DNA of 37,551 nucleotides from Thermoguttaceae bacterium (GTDB lineage Bacteria > Planctomycetota > Planctomycetia > Pirellulales > Thermoguttaceae), in the NCBI GenBank assembly GCA_017447745.1, contig JAFSMW010000125.1:1-37551 (forward strand), read 5' to 3'. Position numbers and translations under genes: made by a program. This document shows, piece after piece, positions 1 to 10,512 of the stretch (within the stretch, counting starts at the first letter, position 1; each line of letters opens with the position of its first letter). The notes under the pieces were generated by a model, which was not told the origin of the DNA, did no database searches, and saw nothing but the letters and a program-made list of their open reading frames with translations.

Positions 1-110
1 AGACGATCGGAAAGATTGCCGCGACGGGCGTCGAACGCATCAGCGTCGGGTCGCTTACTCACGCCGCCAGTTCGCTCGACATCGGCTTGGACTGGGAACC
101 GATCAATTAG
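1..110 (+). CDS. nadC: Quinolinate phosphoribosyltransferase, C-terminal end (partial)
   Basis: Only the last 35 codons are in the window, read in the frame starting at base 3 and ending at TAG 108-110. The peptide ends with TGVERISVGSLTHAA followed by a SLDIGLDW-type tail. This matches the C-terminal strand and helix of NadC, the enzyme that makes nicotinate mononucleotide from quinolinate and PRPP in NAD synthesis. The segment is short, but the RISVGxLTHxA pattern is distinctive for the family. The stop codon is immediately followed by a heptamer-type repeat. The rest of the gene lies left of the window. Confidence 0.8.
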   Translation, partial: TIGKIAATGVERISVGSLTHAASSLDIGLDWEPIN

Positions 111-160
111 TTAGAAGTGAGAAGTGAGGAGTGAGGAGTTACGCTCCGCGCTCCTCAGAG
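107..160. repeat. Heptamer-type repeat abutting the nadC stop codon
   Basis: Repeats of a GAGTGAG/GAAGTGA unit begin at the stop codon of nadC. They lead into a core, ACGCTCCGCGCTCC, that resembles the ACGC-n-GCG cores of the other repeat elements in the window. Downstream, 181-216 contains three spaced copies of a GACGGATT-like word, a second degenerate repeat type. Confidence 0.6.
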
Positions 161-317
161 GTTATTCGCAGGTCATCCGGACACGGATTTGACGGATTAG
201 ACGGATTTTCACCGATTGGTTATTGATTGTCCGTTTTTCATATTCTCCCCTTACTAAAGTTTTTTAGGAAGGGGAATTTTTTTCCTTTTAACGTAACATT
301 TCATGCTCTACAATCCA

Positions 318-1748
318 ATGAAAAAGTCATTTTTTCTTTCGATTATTTTGTCTTTCCTAACCGTACTTGCCCAGGCGCAGGACGTTCAGAAGTTCACGTT
401 TACCGATACCGGCGAGGCGCTCATCAACCCGATGATGGGCTGGACGATGCACTTTTACTCCAATAACCCCAAAAATTACGGCGCGCAGCTGGAACCGTCC
501 GATTCCCTCGATTGGTTTGAGGGCTGTTCGACTGTGTACCTTCGGATTCCGTGGGCGTATCTGGAACCGGAAGAAGGACAATTCAACTGGGCGCTACTCG
601 ACACGCCGGCGCAGCGGTGGATCGCCGCCGGGAAGAAAGTCGCTTTGCGTCTGACGACTTCCGAAAGTTGGCTTGAATACGCAACGCCGAAATGGGTTTT
701 CGACGCTGGCGCTAAATACACACGGTTTTCGTGGAGAACGTACGGACCAGACGAAAACGGAGAACTCGTTGACCCGGTTTTTGACGATCCGGTTTTCCTC
801 AAAAAGCTCGAGAATTTTCTCATGGCTGCCGGAAAGCGCTATGCTGGAAATCCCAACATCGCGTTTATCGACGTGGGAACGTTCGGTCTTTGGGGCGAAG
901 GACACACCGGCGCCAGCTCGCACCTGTCACAGGAAGATACCGTCCGAATCACAAAGATTCACATTGATCTGCACGTGAAGGCGTTTCCCGGAACGCTTCT
1001 GTGCATCAGCGACGACGTGGACGGCGCGGAAAATCAGACTGGAAATTACCCAGCTACCGATTACGCACGGTCAAAAGGCGTGAGTCTGCGCGACGACAGC
1101 ATTATGGTTCAGAACCCGCCTCGGTCGTGGTTTCATGCGGACATGGCAGACCGTTTCTGGCGTGAATTGCCCGTCATCGTAGAACATGAGCATTATGGAA
1201 GTTCCAAGGCGAGGGGCGCGTGGGATTCCGATCTGCTCGAAAAGTCTGTCGAGGACTATCACGCCTCCTTTATGTCGATTCACTGGCGCCCCCAGCAGGA
1301 ATGGGATGAGTGCAAAGACGCCATCCGCCGCATCAATCTGCGTCTCGGATACCGGATCCAGCTCCGCGAGATGGAACTTCCGAAAACAGCGGAAATCGGC
1401 AAACCGTTCTCCGTAAAGAGCGTTTGGGCGAACGCCGGCGTCGCGCCGTGCTATCCCGGAGGATTCATGACACTGACCTTCAAAGACGAAAAAGGCGGAA
1501 TCGTTGCGGCTCTTTCAGACGAGACGCTTGACTTCCGAACGCTAAAAGTCGGACCCAAAGACGCGATTCCCGTAACAACGCACGAGTCGATATTCACAGC
1601 GGGACGCTTCGCTCCGACAACCAAGCCCGGCGTTTATGACGTTTACGTTTCGGTCGGACAACGCGACGGAACGCCCGTACTGGCTCTTCCGCTTCCCAAC
1701 AACGACGGTCAGCGCCGATATAAAATCGGTCAAATAGAACTGAAATGA
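318..1748 (+). CDS. Exported DUF4832-like (glycosidase-like) protein
   Basis: The preferred start is the ATG at 318, which opens directly on a signal peptide (MKKSFFLSIILSFLTVLAQA, cleavage after AQA). An in-frame ATG at 303 adds only five residues and has no ribosome binding site. The mature protein of about 455 residues begins with an INPMMGW motif, then YLRIPWAYLEPEEGQFNW and RWIAAGKKVALR, and later GLWGEGHTG and EHEHYGSSKARGAW. These patterns recall DUF4832 proteins, which have a glycoside-hydrolase-like TIM barrel and a C-terminal beta domain. The two-residue EP in LEPEEG and the EGH motif could be active-site acids, but this is inference and no substrate is known. It is probably periplasmic or cell-surface. 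It stands alone, with a terminator about 65 bp downstream. Confidence 0.7.
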   Translation: MKKSFFLSIILSFLTVLAQAQDVQKFTFTDTGEALINPMMGWTMHFYSNNPKNYGAQLEPSDSLDWFEGCSTVYLRIPWAYLEPEEGQFNWALLDTPAQRWIAAGKKVALRLTTSESWLEYATPKWVFDAGAKYTRFSWRTYGPDENGELVDPVFDDPVFLKKLENFLMAAGKRYAGNPNIAFIDVGTFGLWGEGHTGASSHLSQEDTVRITKIHIDLHVKAFPGTLLCISDDVDGAENQTGNYPATDYARSKGVSLRDDSIMVQNPPRSWFHADMADRFWRELPVIVEHEHYGSSKARGAWDSDLLEKSVEDYHASFMSIHWRPQQEWDECKDAIRRINLRLGYRIQLREMELPKTAEIGKPFSVKSVWANAGVAPCYPGGFMTLTFKDEKGGIVAALSDETLDFRTLKVGPKDAIPVTTHESIFTAGRFAPTTKPGVYDVYVSVGQRDGTPVLALPLPNNDGQRRYKIGQIELK

Positions 1749-1752
1749 AATC

Positions 1753-1768
1753 GGCGGCGAGGCGCCGC
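1753..1768. repeat. GC-rich 16-nt dispersed palindromic repeat, copy 1
   Basis: The word GGCGGCGAGGCGCCGC lies just after the stop codon of the upstream gene. Its exact reverse complement is at 13383-13398, and a two-mismatch relative is at 5424-5439. All three copies are intergenic. Confidence 0.6.
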
Positions 1769-1812
1769 GCTATTTGCTTTAAATTATCTCTAAAACCAAA
1801 TCCGAATAAAAA

Positions 1813-1840
1813 AATCGCCTTCTTATGGAGGCGATTCTTT
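1813..1840. terminator. Bidirectional hairpin between the DUF4832-like gene and rpsU
   Basis: An 8-bp perfect stem, AATCGCCT (1813-1820) and AGGCGATT (1829-1836), has an 8-nt loop. It is preceded by an A-run (1808-1814) and followed by CTTT. It lies between two convergent genes and can serve both strands. Confidence 0.75.
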
Positions 1841-1892
1841 AATGTTTCGAGGTTTACTAACCTTAACGAAATTCTACGTTAGGCAAAGAAGC

Positions 1893-2096
1893 TTATTTGC
1901 TTTCCTGAGCCAATTTACGCAAGTGTTCGTTGCGGCGTTCAGCACGTAAACGAATCCGTCGATTGACTTCGCTCGGCTTCTCGTAGCTTTCACGACGGCG
2001 CATTTCTTTTTTGATGCCCGAACGTTCACAAAGTTTACGGAAACGGCGCACGGCCTCCTGAACGGTTTCACCTTCATGCAAAATCAACTTAACCAC
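1893..2096 (-). CDS. rpsU: 30S ribosomal protein bS21
   Basis: The product is 67 residues, a normal length for bS21. It starts [20 protein letters not shown] and has the family's very basic C-terminal half ([21 protein letters not shown]). It is a small-subunit protein bound near the 3' end of 16S rRNA. The start is GTG at 2096, preceded by GGAGGTGAT at 9-nt spacing, a full complement of the 16S tail. A competing ATG inside this site would give only a four-codon peptide. A sigma70-like promoter about 75-105 bp upstream makes it monocistronic, and the shared terminator is downstream. Confidence 0.95.
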   Translation of the reverse strand: MVKLILHEGETVQEAVRRFRKLCERSGIKKEMRRRESYEKPSEVNRRIRLRAERRNEHLRKLAQESK

Positions 2097-2101
2097 GAAG
2101 C

Positions 2102-2110
2102 ATCACCTCC
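2102..2110 (-). promoter_or_regulatory. Full-length Shine-Dalgarno site of rpsU
   Basis: The + strand reads ATCACCTCC, the same as the 3' tail of bacterial 16S rRNA, so the rpsU mRNA carries the perfect complement. Most other starts in the window (gyrB, aroC, the epimerase, the symporters) have weak sites or none. This one fixes the GTG start. Confidence 0.8.
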
Positions 2111-2174
2111 AAATCTGGTTAGGGGTTTGAAAAAAATATAACGGAATCTCACCGTCAAAAATAATAATTCGCGT

Positions 2175-2202
2175 ATTTTATCAGAATTTATTATTTTGTC
2201 CA
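2175..2202 (-). promoter_or_regulatory. Candidate sigma70 promoter of rpsU
   Basis: On the minus strand, TGGACA (2202-2197) and TAAAAT (2180-2175) are separated by 16 bp. Transcription would start near 2168 and give a leader of about 70 nt. Confidence 0.5.
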
Positions 2203-2204
2203 GT

Positions 2205-2229
2205 GGGGGCGCTAAATCGAAACGCCCCC
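2205..2229. other. GC-rich stem-loop between gyrB and rpsU
   Basis: A 7-bp perfect stem, GGGGGCG (2205-2211) and CGCCCCC (2223-2229), encloses an 11-nt loop. It would lie at the end of the gyrB transcript, but no T-run follows on the minus strand, so it is not a clear intrinsic terminator. Confidence 0.4.
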
Positions 2230-2253
2230 CAAATCTGATTGTCTTTAATTTTT

Positions 2254-2355
2254 AAAACACGAAAAACACGAAAAGAACGAAACAACACGAAAATTTTAAA
2301 AAATAAAATTAAAACTCTTTCGTATTTTTCGCTTATTTCGTGTATTTCGTGTTTA
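2254..2355. repeat. Inverted array of ACGAAA-type repeats downstream of gyrB
   Basis: The left arm is made of repeated CACGAAAA words (2257-2291). The right arm is made of the complementary TTTCGTG words (2326-2352). Together they could form a long AT-rich hairpin in the gyrB 3' UTR. The arm-core-arm layout is like the other heptamer elements, but with a different word. Confidence 0.6.
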
Positions 2356-2376
2356 AATATTCCTCGCAACTCACAA

Positions 2377-5093
<2,717 letters not shown>

Positions 5094-5128
5094 ACCCAAT
5101 CTATACTATATATTATATTAATGAAAAT

Positions 5129-5156
5129 ATTATACCATTTTGAGGGGAAAATTCAA
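5129..5156 (-). promoter_or_regulatory. Candidate sigma70 promoter of gyrB
   Basis: On the minus strand, TTGAAT (5156-5151) and a consensus TATAAT (5134-5129) are separated by 16 bp. The start of transcription would be near 5122, about 150 nt before the gyrB ATG. Confidence 0.6.
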
Positions 5157-5516
5157 GGGCAGAACAGCCTATTTTTCTCGGTTTTTAACGGATTTTTCAT
5201 GGATTTCATTCCCAAATCTTCAGATGGTAAAATCGATAAGGTAACCTGTCGGTTTTGTTCCCGTTGACCGTCTTCCATTTATTTGTGTTCTATGTGTTCT
5301 TTGTGGTTAAATTTTCTTCGGCGGATTCTATCCGCGATCCAGAAAGGGGAACAGTTTCGCCGCAGTACACGCGCGGGTCATTGGACAAGGCGGCGTCAAG
5401 CCGCCGCAATCCCCGACGCTAACGCGCCGCCTCGCCGCCAACTCCTCACTTCTCACTCCTAACTCTAACCCAGCCCTGTTTTCCAGAAAAACGTCAAACT
5501 TTTTCGTTCCTCCCTA
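5157..5516. other. Intergenic stretch with several degenerate repeats, no gene seen
   Basis: No coding region is supported. The stretch contains ACGGATTTTTC-type words (5185-5205), a TTGTGTTCT/ATGTGTTCT/TTGTGGTT tandem series (5283-5309), a hairpin GGCGGC/GCCGCC (5389-5405), a relative of the GC-rich 16-mer (5424-5439) and ACTCCTCACTTCTCACTCCT heptamers (5441-5470). Confidence 0.6.
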
Positions 5517-5545
5517 TTGACCCGGACTTTTCTATCGGATACAAT
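5517..5545 (+). promoter_or_regulatory. Sigma70-like promoter of the sialic acid cluster, near-leaderless
   Basis: TTGACC (5517-5522) and TACAAT (5540-5545) are separated by 17 bp. The macrodomain ATG is at 5555, only nine bases after the -10 box, so the transcript would have almost no 5' leader. The box sits in GGATACAATAAGGG; a near-identical GGATACAATAAGAG precedes the symporter at 22.1 kb. Confidence 0.6.
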
Positions 5546-5554
5546 AAGGGCATT

Positions 5555-6085
5555 ATGAAACAGATTCAAATCAATAATACTATTATCGAGGCGGTTAAGG
5601 GCGACATTGTCAAGCAGGAAATTGACGCGATTGTCAACGCTGCCAATTCGCATTTAATGGGCGGCGGAGGCGTCGACGGTGCGATTCACGCCGCCGGCGG
5701 GCCGGAAATCATGGCGGATACAGACCGGCGCTATCCGGCAGGGTGTCTGACGGGTTCCGCAGTGGCGTCGACGGCGGGGCGGCTGAAAGCGAAATGCGTT
5801 ATTCACGCGGTCGCGCCCAGGTACTCGTCTAATCCGGTCTGTCCGGAACTGCTCTATAAGGCGTACTATAATTCGCTCATCGTCGCGGTCAGGAACGACT
5901 GTACCAGCGTCGCGTTTCCGTCTTTGGGAACGGGCGCCTATCGCTATCCGCTGGAAGAAGCCGCGCCGATCGCCCTGAAAGCCGTTCGAGATTTTCTTCA
6001 GAAACACGACTCGATTACCCTGATTCGTTTTGTCCTGTTTGACGACAAAACCCTTTCCGCTTTTGAAAAAGAACTGACTCAATGA
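5555..6085 (+). CDS. MacroD-type macrodomain protein (O-acetyl-ADP-ribose deacetylase-like)
   Basis: A single macrodomain fills all 176 residues. The visible motifs are GDIVKQEIDAIVNAANSHL, then GGGGVDGAIHAAGG and the phosphate-binding loop SLGTGAYRYPLEEAA. The asparagine of NAAN and the aspartate of GGGGVD, which are the catalytic residues in YmdB/MacroD enzymes, are both present, so it should be active. The family hydrolyses O-acetyl-ADP-ribose and mono-ADP-ribose esters. Its stop overlaps the start of the transporter gene in an ATGA, which implies translational coupling. As first gene of a sialic acid cluster its role is unclear. Removing acetyl groups from O-acetylated sialic acids is one speculative idea; regulation by ADP-ribose is another. 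Confidence 0.9.
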   Translation: MKQIQINNTIIEAVKGDIVKQEIDAIVNAANSHLMGGGGVDGAIHAAGGPEIMADTDRRYPAGCLTGSAVASTAGRLKAKCVIHAVAPRYSSNPVCPELLYKAYYNSLIVAVRNDCTSVAFPSLGTGAYRYPLEEAAPIALKAVRDFLQKHDSITLIRFVLFDDKTLSAFEKELTQ

Positions 6086-8847
6086 ACATTCGACGACTAT
6101 TTTTTACGGCGGTTCTTGCCGCGATTGCATTTGTTACATCCTTTTCCGCGCTGGCGCAGGAGAACAACTCTTCTCTGCAATGGACGGTTCAGCAGGACGT
6201 TTTGCCCGAAGCCGTAGCGCGTCCGTTCTATGGCGTTGTCAGCAAGACGAATGCCGCGCCGGGAGACGTTCAGAAGGTCGCCTTGCTCTTTGGCGGCTCG
6301 TATTTTGACGCCCCTGTTGCAGACGGCGGGAAGAAGCGCTATTCTCAAACCGTTTCCCAGCTCGTTCAGGAAACTGTAGACGGTAAATCCGTTTGGAAAG
6401 CGAAGCCGGTTAAGGTTCTGGTCGACGGTAAGGAATCGCCCGAAGGGTTGCCGGAACCGATTGCGGAAGGCGTTACAGTCGCGTTCGATTCGTACTTGCT
6501 GCTCTGCGGCGGGGCGAACGAGAACGGGGAATCGACAAAAGTCTGGAAAGCGGAATACAACGCTCAAACCAGTTCTGTCGAGCTGACGTCCATGCCAGAT
6601 CTGCCTGCTCCGTGTTCAATGGGGTGCGGCGGCGCGATTAAAGATGGCAAAACCAAACAAACGATTCCCTACGTTATCGCCAGCGGGAAACTGTTTGCTC
6701 TGGACGGCGATAAATGGGTTGAACTGGACGGCATTCCGGACGACGTTCAAAACGGCGTCGTTCGCTCTCAGCCGGCGGGCGCTGTTCGTATTTCCAATCT
6801 TGATACGATTCACGACATAACATCCCTTTTTGTTTTTGGCGGATACGACAAAGCGGAGGGCGCGAACGGTAAACCGCTGTACGACGTCTGGAAAATGCAG
6901 CCGACCCGAGACGACGCAGGCGCGCTGAAATCCAAATGGACTCGTCTGGCAGACTTGGAATACAAAGGCGAACGCTTTTGCTCGATCGGGTCTACGGCGG
7001 TTGTCGTTGGTTCAGAATCAATTCTCCTTGTTGGCGGGGTCAACGCGGACGTCTGGACGGAAGCCAACGAAAAACTCAATACGCTTACCGGGGAAGAGAA
7101 AGACGCCTATTTGGCGGAATATTACGCCAGAACGCCGGAATCGTTCAACTGGGAAAAGAGAATGTTCGTCTACCATACGGTAATCGAAGAGGGCGCGTTC
7201 TTTGAAAAAGGAAATGTAACAATTCCTACGCCTGTCTGCGGCGCGGCTGTAATGAACGTCAACAACCAGCTTCTCATCGTTGGCGGAGAAGTCAAACCGG
7301 CGCAGCGTTGGACGGGGCAGCAGGTTCTCAACCTGGCTCTTAACCGTTCGTTTGGAACGGTGAACTGGATTGTCTTTTTGACGTACTTGGGATTGATGCT
7401 TCCCTTTGGATATATCTTCATGCGGAAGAACAAGGGCATCGACGACTACTGCAAAGGCGGCGGTCGAATTCCGTGGTGGGTCAACGGCGTGGCGATTTTT
7501 GCCGCGATGCTGTCGTCGATTACGTATATGACAATTCCCGCCATGACGTTCAGCTCGTCCTGGTGGATGTACCCGATGACTTTTGCGATTTTCATTCTCG
7601 CCCCGATCGTTGTCTATTTTTATTTGCCTTTCTATCGGAGACTGAAAATTACGTCGGCTTACGAGTATCTGGAAAAACGGTTTAACGTTTTCTCCCGCGT
7701 TTTTGCTTCCGCGGCGTTTATTGTGTTTATGATTGTCCGCTCGGCGATTGTCGTTTATCTGCCGGCGCTGGCGCTGTCGGTAATTATCGGCATGAACCTG
7801 TTTGCGTCCATTATATTGGTTGGCGCTGTAACAGTCATTTACTCGACCATCGGCGGCGTGAGTGCGGTTATCTGGTCAGAGTTTATTCAGGCGGTTGTGC
7901 TGGTCGGCGGCGCGCTGATTGCCGTTGCTCTGCTGATTATGGGAACCGACGGCGGCTTTTCCGGCGTCATTCAGCTGGCGTGCGACAACGGTAAATTTCA
8001 ACCGTTCGACTTTAGCTGGTCTTTGGTGGAACCCGTCTTTTGGGTAACGTTTATCGGCGGGATTGCCATTAATCTCAGCTCCTACACGTCTGATCAGACG
8101 ATTGTTCAAAAGTACATGACAACCAAAGACGAAAAGGCGGCGGCTCATTCGATCTGGTTTAACGGGATACTGTCGGTTCTTTCCTGCACGCTGTTCTACT
8201 TTATCGGGACGACGCTTTACGCATACTATAAATCCAACGCCGCCCAGTTTGACTGGTCGCTGTACCAGAACGACGCGATCTTCCCGACGTATATCGTTTC
8301 GAGCCTGCCGACGGGCGTTTCCGGGTTGTTGATTGCCGCCATTTTCGCTGCGGCTATGTCAACCTTGTCCGCCAACTTCAATTCCGCGTCAACGGCGTTC
8401 GTGTCTGATTTCTATTGCCGGTTCATTCGCAACGATCAAGCCGCAGCGTTCAAAGTCGCCAAATGGGCGTCGTTCATTTCCGGCACGGCGGCGATTGCCT
8501 TCGCTCTGCTGATTGCGACGATTGACATCAAATCGCTGTTTATGGAATTCCAAAAAGTCATTGGGATTCTCACCAGCGGCTTGGCGGGCTTGTTTGTCAT
8601 GGGATTGTTTATCCCGAGAATCAACGGGGCAGGCGCGGTTGCCGGATTGGCGGCGTCGTACGTTGTCAACATCGTTTTGATTTATACAAATATCGTTCCC
8701 GTCAAACCGCACTTCCTGCTCTACAGCGTTGCTGGACTGCTGGCGTGCGTTGTCGTCGGATACATCGTTTCCCTCTTTACCGGCAAACCGACCATGGAAC
8801 AGCTGGACGGCTTGACGATGAAATACATGCCCAAAGAGGTAGACTAA
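6082..8847 (+). CDS. Fusion of kelch/NanM-like mutarotase and sodium:solute symporter, probable sialic acid importer
   Basis: The protein has 921 residues. Residues 1-26 are a signal peptide (ending FSALAQ). Residues about 30-415 form a beta-propeller with kelch blades marked by ALLFGGSYFD, LLLCGGANENG, LFVFGGYDKAEG, ILLVGGVNADVW and LLIVGGEVKP. This is like the sialic acid mutarotase NanM or its circularly permuted relatives. From about residue 427 a 13-14 helix SSS-family transporter begins (TVNWIVFLTYLGL, GGGRIPWWVNGVAIFAAMLSSITYM, then YEYLEKRF). The propeller would sit outside the membrane and convert sialic acid to the anomer that is taken up with sodium. It overlaps the macrodomain gene by 4 bp and is followed after 29 bp by the lyase. 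Sialic acid as substrate is inferred from the neighbours. Confidence 0.88.
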   Translation: MNIRRLFFTAVLAAIAFVTSFSALAQENNSSLQWTVQQDVLPEAVARPFYGVVSKTNAAPGDVQKVALLFGGSYFDAPVADGGKKRYSQTVSQLVQETVDGKSVWKAKPVKVLVDGKESPEGLPEPIAEGVTVAFDSYLLLCGGANENGESTKVWKAEYNAQTSSVELTSMPDLPAPCSMGCGGAIKDGKTKQTIPYVIASGKLFALDGDKWVELDGIPDDVQNGVVRSQPAGAVRISNLDTIHDITSLFVFGGYDKAEGANGKPLYDVWKMQPTRDDAGALKSKWTRLADLEYKGERFCSIGSTAVVVGSESILLVGGVNADVWTEANEKLNTLTGEEKDAYLAEYYARTPESFNWEKRMFVYHTVIEEGAFFEKGNVTIPTPVCGAAVMNVNNQLLIVGGEVKPAQRWTGQQVLNLALNRSFGTVNWIVFLTYLGLMLPFGYIFMRKNKGIDDYCKGGGRIPWWVNGVAIFAAMLSSITYMTIPAMTFSSSWWMYPMTFAIFILAPIVVYFYLPFYRRLKITSAYEYLEKRFNVFSRVFASAAFIVFMIVRSAIVVYLPALALSVIIGMNLFASIILVGAVTVIYSTIGGVSAVIWSEFIQAVVLVGGALIAVALLIMGTDGGFSGVIQLACDNGKFQPFDFSWSLVEPVFWVTFIGGIAINLSSYTSDQTIVQKYMTTKDEKAAAHSIWFNGILSVLSCTLFYFIGTTLYAYYKSNAAQFDWSLYQNDAIFPTYIVSSLPTGVSGLLIAAIFAAAMSTLSANFNSASTAFVSDFYCRFIRNDQAAAFKVAKWASFISGTAAIAFALLIATIDIKSLFMEFQKVIGILTSGLAGLFVMGLFIPRINGAGAVAGLAASYVVNIVLIYTNIVPVKPHFLLYSVAGLLACVVVGYIVSLFTGKPTMEQLDGLTMKYMPKEVD

Positions 8848-8876
8848 CAAACCACTTTAACCAAGGAGATTTCAAT

Positions 8877-9773
8877 ATGAACAAATTATCGGGACTTATT
8901 GCAGCGACGCATACGGCGTTTAACGCCGACGGGAGCGTCAATTACAGCGTTATCGGTCAGCAGGCGGAACTGCTTCAGCGTCAGGGCGTCATGGGCGTCT
9001 ATATTTGCGGGACGACCGGCGAGGGCATTTCCTGTTCCGTCGACGAACGCAAAGCCGTCATGGACGAATGGGTTAAAGCCGCGAAAGGAAAGCTGACGAT
9101 TATCGCTCACGTTGGCGCGCTGGCTCTGACGGACGTTCAGAATCTGGCGGCGTACGCCCAGAAAATTGGGTGTGACGCCCTGAGCGTTGTTCCCGCCAAC
9201 TACTTCAAGCCGGGCAATGTCGAAACGCTGGTTGACTACTGCTGCGAAGCTCTCAAGACCGCTCCCGACCTCCCGTTCTACTATTATCACACCGGCATGT
9301 CGGGCATCAACCTGTCGATGGTCAAGTTCCTCGAATGCGCCGACAAACGCCTTCCCCAACTGGCGGGAATCAAGTTCAACAGCGTTGACCTGTACGAGTA
9401 CCAAAACTGTCTGGCGGCTGTTGACGGGAAATACGACATTACCTTTGGCGTCGACGAGTTCTTTGCCGGCGCGGTCGTCCTCGGCGCGAAGTCCGCAATC
9501 GGAAGCACGTACAACTACATGGCTCCAACGTATCTGAAAATCGTCCGCGACTTGAAAGCCGGCGACTTCGACGCGGTTCAGAAATCCATGCGAAAAGTCT
9601 GCCAGGTTGTTGACATCCTCGTTCAGTACGGCGGCGTTGCGGCGGGTAAAGTCATGATGTCCGCTCACGGCTTGGATATGGGCGACGTCCGACTCCCGCT
9701 CAAGTCCATCTCCCCGGAAGGAAAGAAGGACATTTTGTCACGAATCGAAGCGCTTGGAGTGATAGAGCCGTAA
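8877..9773 (+). CDS. nanA: N-acetylneuraminate lyase
   Basis: It cleaves N-acetylneuraminate to ManNAc and pyruvate. The 298-residue protein has the class I aldolase layout of the DapA/NanA family: GTTGEG at 45-50, the tyrosine of YYYHTGMSG at 137, and the Schiff-base lysine in GIKFNS at 166, close to the E. coli positions 137 and 165. The YYYH form resembles the non-enterobacterial NanA group. The start at 8877 is chosen because AAGGAGAT precedes it by 7 bases; a longer open frame reaches back into the transporter gene and is not needed. It follows the transporter by 29 bp and is probably in the same transcript. REP hairpins start 11 bp after its stop. Confidence 0.93.
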   Translation: MNKLSGLIAATHTAFNADGSVNYSVIGQQAELLQRQGVMGVYICGTTGEGISCSVDERKAVMDEWVKAAKGKLTIIAHVGALALTDVQNLAAYAQKIGCDALSVVPANYFKPGNVETLVDYCCEALKTAPDLPFYYYHTGMSGINLSMVKFLECADKRLPQLAGIKFNSVDLYEYQNCLAAVDGKYDITFGVDEFFAGAVVLGAKSAIGSTYNYMAPTYLKIVRDLKAGDFDAVQKSMRKVCQVVDILVQYGGVAAGKVMMSAHGLDMGDVRLPLKSISPEGKKDILSRIEALGVIEP

Positions 9774-9784
9774 GGCAATAAAAT

Positions 9785-9999
9785 AACCGCGTAGCGGTTG
9801 AATGTACCTAGCCGTGGGTTTCAACCCACGGAGGGAAAAGAATAAAAAATTTTGTTTCCCCAATTTGACCTCCCAACCGCGTAGCGGTTGAATGTGCCTA
9901 GCCGTGGGTTTTAACCCACGGAGGGAGAAGAAGATAAAAACCTTTGTTATCCCAATTGCCCTCCCAACCGCGTAGCGGTTGAATGTGTTTTACCCACGG
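9785..9999 (+). repeat. Left REP array of the RAYT locus (two full units and one decayed)
   Basis: The unit is two hairpins: AACCGC-GTA-GCGGTT, a spacer ending CCTAG, then CCGTGGGTT-2 nt-AACCCACGG. Units start at 9785, 9875 and 9966 (period 90-91 bp). The spacers between units are themselves similar. In the third unit the second hairpin keeps only its right half (ACCCACGG, 9992-9999). The array lies between nanA and the transposase-like gene. Confidence 0.9.
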
Positions 10000-10024
10000 A
10001 TGGTTGCAATGAGAAATATAAATT

Positions 10025-10486
10025 ATGGCTAATTCATTTCATCAATTAGTTGTCCATATTATATTTAGCGTTAAATATCGACAGTATCTGATTCATAAGG
10101 TCGAAGAAGATTTGTATCGATATATTACGGGTATTATTCAATCAGATAAGAATAATTGCAAACTTCTTGCCATTGGCGGAGCGCCAGATCACGTTCATAT
10201 ATTGGTAAAACTTCATCCGACTACATGCGTTTCAACTTTAATCAAAGATATTAAAACTGCGTCGTCAATTTGGATTAATAGTCAGGATATTTATATGGGA
10301 AAGTTCCATTGGCAAGACGGTTACGGAGCTTTTTCATTGGGAATGTCTCAATTGTACAATGCCATTGAATATATACATAATCAAAAAGAACATCATAAAC
10401 GCATTTCGTTTCACGATGAAATGGTCGCCTTCCTCAAGAAATATAATATTGATTTTGACGAGCGTTTTATAGGCGGACCTGAATAA
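10025..10486 (+). CDS. IS200-like Y1 transposase, RAYT-type (REP-associated)
   Basis: The 153-residue single-domain HUH protein has the metal-binding motif DHVHILV (H56, H58) and a candidate catalytic tyrosine Y116 in EYIHNQKEHH. The N-terminus (FHQLVVHIIFSVKYR) is typical of the IS200/IS605 TnpA superfamily. Such enzymes nick and join single-stranded DNA at hairpins. Flanking hairpin arrays in opposite orientation, and the absence of a tnpB partner or clear ends of an insertion sequence, favour a RAYT that maintains REP repeats over a mobile IS. Its sequence is much richer in A+T than the neighbouring nan genes, suggesting foreign origin. No Shine-Dalgarno is evident. All catalytic residues are intact. 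Confidence 0.88.
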   Translation: MANSFHQLVVHIIFSVKYRQYLIHKVEEDLYRYITGIIQSDKNNCKLLAIGGAPDHVHILVKLHPTTCVSTLIKDIKTASSIWINSQDIYMGKFHWQDGYGAFSLGMSQLYNAIEYIHNQKEHHKRISFHDEMVAFLKKYNIDFDERFIGGPE

Positions 10487-10512
10487 TTATTATATTTCAA
10501 GCCCTTTCTTTT

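Noticed and set aside
8745..8876. A longer nanA start inside the transporter gene
   Set aside because: AAGGAGAT directly before the ATG at 8877 and the conserved N-terminal length of the family fix the shorter start.
8886..9668. A 260-codon frame opposite nanA
   Set aside because: The nanA strand has all catalytic motifs and a good ribosome site; the opposite frame has neither.
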